Below are positions 37,695-64,000 of a stretch of 64,000 bases of DNA, one piece after another. Every line of letters starts with the position of its first letter. The first letter of the stretch is position 1. The notes under the pieces were generated by a model, which had not been told where the DNA came from, did no database searches, and worked only from the letters and a program-made list of their open reading frames with translations. The stretch is taken from positions 207,303-271,302 of the forward strand of contig NW_019773603.1 in assembly GCF_001039355.2 (NCBI RefSeq). Reading direction: 5' to 3'. A program made the position numbers and the translations under genes. This DNA comes from Lingula anatina (lineage: Eukaryota > Brachiopoda > Lingulata > Lingulida > Lingulidae).

Positions 37695-38690
37695 CCACAT
37701 AACATTTTTTAAATTTTAATTATTGAAAGTAAGAGAGCGGAAGAATTGTTTGTCCAAGTGGACCTTTACTAATTTCAGTCTTGCAACTTAAGTCACTAAA
37801 TAAAAAATTCCGAGATTCATTTGTTCTCACATAAAAAACGTAAACTGACTAAATTTTAAACCTCCGTTAGTTACTGTTGCTATAGCGGCAGCATCTCACA
37901 TTCTCCAATCGATCCAGTTTATTTTTTACTAAAGTTGAAATTTGCAACTTTTTAGAAAGCGTGTACTAGGACCTATGTTTAATGTCTCAGAGAATCTCTA
38001 GTTTGTTGTAAATTGCTGAAAAAATAAGTTGCGGCTATTTTCGCGGTGTCGCCGGGTTTTTAAGTTAAAAAAAAAACTTCGTCACCCGTTTTAACAAAGG
38101 TCATTATTTTTTGTAATATTTTAGCCATTAGCAAAATCTTTAATCTAGTTACGTCCATGATTAGCTGGACGATATGGTGACAGGGCCCAGTTAAATGTTT
38201 AGCACGTAAAACGGCAAAATTACAGTCTCTTAAAAAGTAATATGCAAAACGTTCGTTACCAAGAATTGTAAAATATGTACTTGATATTGAGGGCAAAAAG
38301 TAGCCTATCAGCAAAATAAATATGCTTCTAATAATACCCCTTAAGGGCAATCTAATTTTTTTTAGCATTTATAACGTGAGTATATTATCTATAAAGTTTG
38401 TTTGTTATTTTCTAAAACTTTCGTTGCTTAAATCTTCGTTATTGAATAAGAAAACTCATCATACTGGCAAGGCATGAGTTAAAAAGTTTCTCATGATTTA
38501 CACAAAAAGAATTTTCGTCACAAGAGTTTTAGAAAAGTAGAATACGCAAATAAATCTTTTCACTTTTCTGTTTTCTTCATATGGGCCTATAGGCCTATGT
38601 TGAAAATGAGTGTCTGTGATCGTGAATCTTGATAAATTTTTAGCAACATTTTCTAAGGAATGTGATGTAGATTCTTTGTCATGCAAAATG
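37695..38690 (+). repeat. 1-kb dispersed repeat, copy 1 of a tandem pair
   Basis: Matches 39050-40360 along its length: AAAGTAAG-CGGAAGAATTGTTTGTC start, CTCCAATNGATC, AAGCGTGTA, GCGGTTATTTTC-like, TTTTAAG, TGAGTGTCTGTGANCGTGA and CTTGATAAATTTTT blocks, ending near TATCATGC. It lacks the 305-bp insertion present in the other copy. No coding capacity seen. Confidence 0.85.
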
Positions 38691-39049
38691 TTACATATTA
38701 ACACGCCTGGGAAAATAAAGCAGGCATTCCTATTTTTCGTCAAAAATATGTTTAAAAAAAATTTTTTTTGGATATCTGGTTTAGAAATTATAAAAAGTTA
38801 AAGTCGCATGTCTTTAACTCACTTTATTTTGATACTTTAATGCATTTCAGGTTTTTGAGCTATTTTTGGTACGAAATATTGCTGAAAACGGAAAAAAATT
38901 CGATAACCTGTCGCACCTGCAAATGACCAACCTCGACCTTTTTAAGCCATAGACGTACTTAAATTAACATACGCTTTTTCACTTACGGATTTTCGTTACT
39001 ATGTCAAGACATTCTCTCTCATTGTCATTCATTATATATATCAATAGTA

Positions 39050-40360
39050 AGGTTCATTTAACGTTTTTTTTTTTTAATTTTACTAAAAGTAAGCGAACGA
39101 AAGAATTGTTTGTCTTATTGCAAGTGAAACTTTACTAATATCAGTCTGGTAACTTAAAATATTTTAAAAAATTACTATCTGTTCTAACATAAAAACATAA
39201 ATGGCCTAATTTTGAAACCTTCGTTACTGTCGCTCGCAGCACCAGCTCACTTTCTCCAATTGATCTATTTTTTTTTCACTAAAGTAGAAAATCTGCAACT
39301 TTATAGTAAGCGTGTATGATGTTTAACGTCTTAAAAAATGTCTAGTTTATTTTAACTCAATAAATAGCTTGCGGTTATTTTCACAGTGTCACCAGGTTTT
39401 TAAGAAATGAAAAATAAATAAACAATTAAAAAACCTTCATTGTCTTCTGGCGCAGGTAATCATTTTATTTTATTGTAATATTTCAACCATTTATAAAATC
39501 TTCAATCCAGTTACATCCAGGATTAGCTATAGACCATATGGTGGTAGGGCACAGTTAAATGTTTTGCAGGAAACACGACAAAACTGCATTCTCTTAGAAA
39601 GTTATTTGCAAAACCTTCGTTACCAGACAGTGTGAAAAAATATACTTGAGGTTGAAGATAAAATGGGTCAGTAAATTAAACGTGCATTTCGTTATACCCC
39701 TTTAGAGGAGTCGAATTTTTTAGTATTAATAACTTTCAAATATGTATTGTCCGAAAGGGTTGTTATTCTTAAAATTTTTGTTACCCAGTGGCGGATTTAG
39801 GGGGTGTCAGGGGGTCCTGACCCCCCCCCCCCCCTTCGATATTTTAAAAATATCACTACAATGGTCCCCTCTTGAAAGTAGAATTTTTGACTAGCTGATT
39901 TATAGGTCTAAGTTCTAAACCGCACCAAATATATGGTACTGTTCGCCCTCTTAAAAAAAACAAAAAAAAAACGGGGCTCTTCAGCGGGCCCCGAACCCCC
40001 ACCCAAGTGTGGGGGGGGGGGGGGGNGGGGGGCTGAGGGTCGGTTTGCATCTGCAGACCCCCCGTCAAATAATCCTTGCTGGCTCCACCCCTGTTGCCCA
40101 TAATATCAAGGCATGAATTTTAAAATTCTCCATGATGTACACAAGAAACTTAATTTATCACATTCTGTCACAAGAGATTTAGGAAAAGTAGAACTGGCGG
40201 ATATAGGCCTATCTTAAACTTCCATTTTTCTGTTTTCTTCAAATGGGCCAATAGAGACCTATATTGAGAATGAGTGTCTGTGACCGTGATTCTTGATAAA
40301 TTTTTGGCATCGTTTTTTAGGTAATAGGATATAAATGATTTATCATGCCAAGTTCAGAAC
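39050..40360 (+). repeat. 1-kb dispersed repeat, copy 2 (interrupted)
   Basis: Parallel to copy 1 with noticeable divergence. It is interrupted at 39788-40092 by a hAT-like element. Together the two copies fill most of the space between the divergent LRR and HCFC1 genes. Confidence 0.85.
39780..40100 (+). mobile_element. hAT-like non-autonomous element with 8-bp target duplication
   Basis: The insert 39788-40092 is flanked by GTTACCCA and GTTGCCCA (one mismatch). The uninterrupted sister repeat allows the empty site to be inferred. The ends are related inverted repeats, (CA)GTGGCGGATTTAGGGGG and the complement of GGCTCCACCCCT. The interior matches 17705-17850 and 18790-18970. A long C-run at 39822-39834 and a G-run at 40011-40032 containing one unresolved base (40026) mark assembly trouble. 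The 81-residue antisense frame is a by-product. Confidence 0.75.
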
Positions 40361-41109
40361 ATGCATAGGTCATCAATAACAAGCAGAGCTACCGGTAATG
40401 CATTTCATCACCAACGTCCACAAATGGATAGATAGGGCCTACAGGGGTTTAACCGAGAGTATAGGCAAATATAAGTTGATGCTTTAAATTCATGTTTGAA
40501 ACAGATCAATTTGATGATATGATACATTTTCCGCCATAAGTATCAACAGTAATTGGCGCAATCTTTTCCTAATGTCTGGTAAAAATACGTACCGAGATTG
40601 TTTCTGATGCGTTGAAGAACACGCGCAAGAAGCTGTACTTAGGGGCCTATATAGCACTCTAAATAAAATGGTTTTGAAAAAATTTAAACCACTAATATTG
40701 AAATAATATTTGACGATCCTAGAGATTTTCATTTACATTTTCAGTAATGCATTTGCAAGCCCTCAGTGTACAGAGTGCACCGCATACTTTAATTCTACTA
40801 GTTCAACTGTTTTAACTAAACTCAGAACACCAGCGATAAATTGATGCTGGCAATGGGAAGGTGCTGTCATGTGGCCTAATTTATGCCATCCGGGGGCCGT
40901 TGGAGGCTCACGGTATGATCACAAAAAAATCAATATCTGTTAATTTTGCCATAGTATCAATTTATAAATTGAAGTATAAAAGCAAACGAATAACAACACG
41001 AAAACTTAGATTGACAGAACGGGGAGAATCTTCCTTAAATGTCACAACTGTTGTTTACACATACGGGTATTGCGCTTGTTTACCCCCAGCATTGTGGGTA
41101 GGAAACAAC
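40361..41109 (+). promoter_or_regulatory. HCFC1: HCFC1 upstream region
   Basis: No coding exon was recognised. The reading frame is open upstream from 40861 into the HCFC1 start, but those residues show no HCF similarity. The ATG at 41110 directly precedes the conserved KWKRV motif and is the expected start. No TATA box is obvious. Confidence 0.45.
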
Positions 41110-60353
<19,244 letters not shown>

Positions 60354-63030
60354 CCAAGGCAGGCGTGGGCACTTTCACGTTTTGCGTCATGTGGGACATA
60401 ATTTAAAGTTGCTCATGGTGGAAGTGTGTGTGTGAACTTTTTTTTTTGTACAGATCTGCAATGTACAGGTATCTTAAACCTTCCTTGGCACAGATGGTGC
60501 CATGGAAATTGTACAGTATATAAATAAATAGTTTATTAAAGTATATCAAGGTATCGAATGCAAACAGGTTGCATAGCATGAGCCTGAGACAGAAATGAGC
60601 GTTTTTATTGAACTTCCTGAAGAATTCTGTAGAATGTGTATAGGGATTGTTGGATGTTAAGAAAAGTGGAAGTCTTTGAGATGTTTTGAAGGGAAGAAGA
60701 TCTTCACTTTGCTCTAAAGGTCTTGGAAAGAAAATTTAAGATCTGTTGGGATAATATTACATTGAATGTTAAAAGTAAGACAGGTTGTCCTTGAATTCAG
60801 TACATATGTGAGAAAAAGTTTAGATATTTGATTTCTAAGTGTCAAATCACCATGATAGCAATTAGAGAAATAACAGTACAACTAAGGGAAAAACATATTT
60901 TTGACATTATGAGCGAACATTCCAGAAAATTTCCACACATCCCAAATAGGGTCCCACGATTTGACTGCCAACATTTATGATTGGTGAATTTACCACATCA
61001 AAGGCATAGGAGGCAAATGTTTTATATCATGACAAGGCAGGCTTTTATAATTAATAACCATTATGTGAATTCAAGATGTATAAATGTGTTAAACATTTTT
61101 ACTTCATTAGTAGTAGAAATTTTTTTAACACTAAAAGTCAAGTCGGTCATTATGGTTTGGAGTGGCAAGGAATTTTGCTGGAAGAAAGGAATTTTGAAGA
61201 TAAACTGGAATTAAATATATTTGAATATTGTGATTGATGTAAAGGATGAGTGAATATAGCGGAGCTGACTCGCTGCTTTACGAGATAAAAAAGGAAAATA
61301 GAATGTGATTAAAATGTGTATCATGAAGGATTTGGTGCCTTCAATTTGCCTCCTATGCCTGAACAAAAAATGTATTTTACAGATAATTCATCAAGCCCAA
61401 TTTTTTTTTTTGATGCACTTACACTGCATTTGATTGCATGCTCTGCATTATAGATTAACTTTTCAACTGCACAGGCAAATAACAAGTCTGCCTGATTATA
61501 TCTGTGGTCATTTCACTTGCTGAAAGGTGCTAGAACTAGAAAAAATTGAACTGCTGGATATACAGATACTGTATAAGGCTTACATTTCGTGCAAATATCA
61601 ATTTTCTACATTATCAAATTCTTGACAAGAGCAGTTCTAAAATTGTGGGCATTTCTGTAGACGTGAGTTTTAAAACCCTCCTTGTGTTACAGCAAAATGC
61701 TGTATTGGTTTCTGAGGTGCTTCCAAGAGATGGAGAGATTTCTGATAATGCAAGCACTCCTGCAATTTCTTCCCTTTAGACCCCAAATTTTTTTTTTTTT
61801 TTGTGGTTTCAGACTGCTAGAGTTATACATCCTTGCAATATTTTGGATCATTATTCTGAAAATAAAGGTATAATTTTATGAGCAGCCATTGGAAAATTTT
61901 TAAAAATAATTTCAGAGCTTTAGCACTATCATTGTTGGTTTCTAGGAAAAATGGAATTAACATTTATTTTTCTCATTTAAATATTCACTTGAGGGGGGAA
62001 TTGCATTTTTTTCCACTGTAATAAACACTGTAATTAGTCTTAAGTTAAATTTTTTGCTTTATTTATTTAAAAGAATGCTACTGTCGCCTCATTATATGAC
62101 CTGTATTTGTAGGATCTTCTTGGTAATCTGTATTTTTACATAACATTCTCTTTTTTAGCTAAAATGCATGTTATGATATCTTTAGTCTGTGCAGAACAGT
62201 GGTTACATTTCTAAAATGTATTCATAGCTGTTCTAACTTTTTGTGAAATATGTAGAGTTATTATGCCTATCTATTGTGGGTTTTTACAGCAATCCAGCCT
62301 AAACTTGACTGACTTCAAAGTGTCTAGAAGCAAATGTTCTTTGATACATGTTAGTTCTATGTAAGTACGTAGCACAGATTTAGATTAAAAAAGTATAATT
62401 TTATATTCATGCCCGTCACCGGGAAATGAAATGTGAGTACTATGTTATGTGTACAAAGGTAAAGTGTAGCATATGCAGAACTTGATATAAAAAGCTGTAA
62501 ATATTTTCCTGTGCTTTGTAGGTTAGATCTTGCGTAGTTCTCGTCCTTTTCTGGAGTCTCAGGAGATTGAGAAAGGAAGGTAGAGTCCATGTTGCCAAGG
62601 ATTGTGTGAGTTGAGTTTCCAAAGCCAGGGAAACTTGTTTTAAGAAGCAATCAACTTGAATTTTATTTTAAGGTTTGATTAGAAAGTTTAATTCAAGTTT
62701 TGAACTTTTAAAACTTCTGATTCTTCAGACGCTCTTCACCAGACAGGAGATGGTCAAGGAATGGGTTTTTTGATCTAATTTTTAGTAAGATTGAGTTTTG
62801 GCAAGAATTATACTGGATTCAGGGGGGATTCTAAACAATATTTGCCAGACCTATTTCAAGCACATTGTAATGATGTATTGAGAAATCCTTTCAATCTTTG
62901 GGATTCTATGGATCTTTTTTTTTTTTTTTTTTTTCGTATTTTATCTCTTTTAGTGACTGATGGATGATAGAAGTGAGGGAAATTTAGAGTAATGTTTGTA
63001 TATCTTTGAATAAACTATGTTTTTTAATAT
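60354..63030 (+). other. HCFC1: HCFC1 3' UTR
   Basis: AT-rich, no coding exon. AATAAA at 63009-63014, followed by TGTGTTTTGTTGTC, is the best polyadenylation signal. Earlier ATAAATAAATAG near 60520 could give a short UTR. Confidence 0.6.
63009..63014 (+). terminator. HCFC1: HCFC1 polyadenylation signal
   Basis: Canonical AATAAA with a GT-rich element about 30 bases downstream. Confidence 0.6.
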
Positions 63031-63830
63031 GTATACAACTCCACTGTGTTTTGTTGTCAATGGATGTTTGTTTGCCAGTTAAAATTTAACACTTTAATAT
63101 CTAAAAAAAATATGTAAAAAAAGTTTTTTTTTTCGGTTAAGTTCAAGAAAGAAATAATAGGTTTACATTTTAACAACCATTGGACATTGTTCACATTTAA
63201 GAAGTGCTTTATGATTCTCTGAATTGAAATTAAAAAACGGGAAATTAACTTTAACGGATTAAGAGATTGGGTGCCTCTTGAAATTTAATCGAGAAAAAGA
63301 GTTAGTTTGTTGTAATAGCTTAAATCTTGCCAACTCCATGATCCATAATGATCCTGCTGTGTTTGAATACCAGTTAGTTCTTCGCTAAATAAAGGCAGAA
63401 AAAAGTGGCCCTTCTTAATTAAAAGATTAGGGTCTTTAACTCCTTAATAAAAACGTAATCTTGGCACGTATGTGGTGGCAACTAATCAGTGGAAAATGGG
63501 CTCATGCTTCCAATTTCTTTATTATTTGTTCATTTTAAGCAATTGCCCTAAAACCAAAACGATAATAAGTTTGTGAAATCTTGCTGAAAGAAAGATGTCA
63601 CTGATAAATTTTGAAAAATTTGCATGCTCTTGATTAGCCTAGAATAGGCCACATTTCAACCTTCAACTTTGTGTAATTTGATTTGGTTTTTGAGAAAGCT
63701 ATTTCCTTTTCTTTATGTGTTTGTAAATTCCACTGAATTGAGTGTTGATTACTTTGGTGCAGGTAATCTTTAGTTTCATGCAATTCATCTGAACCACTTG
63801 TCTGTTCAAACCACTGGTGTCAGAAAAGTT

Positions 63831-63865
<35 letters not shown>

Positions 63866-64000
63866 TATTTTTTTATGATAAACTAAAATAGTTTGTATTT
63901 ATAAGAGCCTTTCTTCAATCCACTATTATGCTCATTGTTTTTTGGCTTCCTCTTGTCACTGGTCACGGGGAACTGCTCAGTGGCTGCAAAGTTGTGTCCC
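63031..64000. other. Downstream intergenic sequence
   Basis: No gene seen. It holds a (CT)n tract at 63832-63861 and AT-rich unique sequence. Confidence 0.5.

Noticed and set aside
40861-41109. N-terminal extension of HCFC1
   Set aside because: Open by chance. The sequence lacks HCF similarity, and the ATG at 41110 starts directly before the Kelch domain.

Overview
The window is animal nuclear DNA. Coding exons are short, separated by long AT-rich introns with GT/AG borders, and conserved animal proteins can be rebuilt across them in consistent phase. Microsatellites and small inverted-repeat elements are dense. Protein divergence from vertebrates, a compact HCF gene, and the short transposon families (TTAA-flanked and CAGGGGCGGA-ended elements) suggest a marine invertebrate (mollusc, brachiopod, echinoderm or similar). 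The phylum cannot be fixed from what I see.

Layout. (1) 805-6228, + strand: the last seven coding exons of dynamin-1-like (DRP1/DNM1L), followed by a 3' UTR. (2) about 10490-17230, + strand: a small gene with no name I recognise. It encodes a secreted, cysteine-rich protein of about 180 residues whose two modules resemble those of the PCSK9 C-terminal V domain. (3) 22039-37086, - strand: a 17-exon gene for an LRRC74-like protein with an acidic N-terminus, about eight RNase-inhibitor-type leucine-rich repeats and a C-terminal EF-hand. It has a possible second promoter and first exon at 31122. (4) 41110-60353, + strand: a complete 22-exon host cell factor gene (HCFC1) of about 1306 residues, with a 3' UTR to about 63030.

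Between and inside the genes lie: a TTAA-flanked MITE family (copies at 14.7 and 59.7 kb); a hAT-like element family (7.8, 10.9, 17.7, 18.8 and 39.8 kb); a 1-kb dispersed repeat (tandem copies at 37.7-40.4 kb and an inverted fragment at 15.4 kb); other fold-back elements; a tRNA-like SINE head; and several minisatellites. Two repeats have remodelled genes. A 76-bp array in the LRR gene is made of copies of an exon end plus its splice donor. The acceptor region of the last HCFC1 exon has been triplicated and interrupted by a MITE.

The four genes share no evident pathway. DRP1 drives mitochondrial fission, HCF1 is a nuclear chromatin cofactor, the LRR/EF-hand protein is probably a cytoplasmic scaffold, and the small gene product is secreted. 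No prokaryotic features, CRISPR arrays, rRNA genes or intact tRNA genes were seen. All exon models come from reading splice signals and conserved protein sequence by eye.
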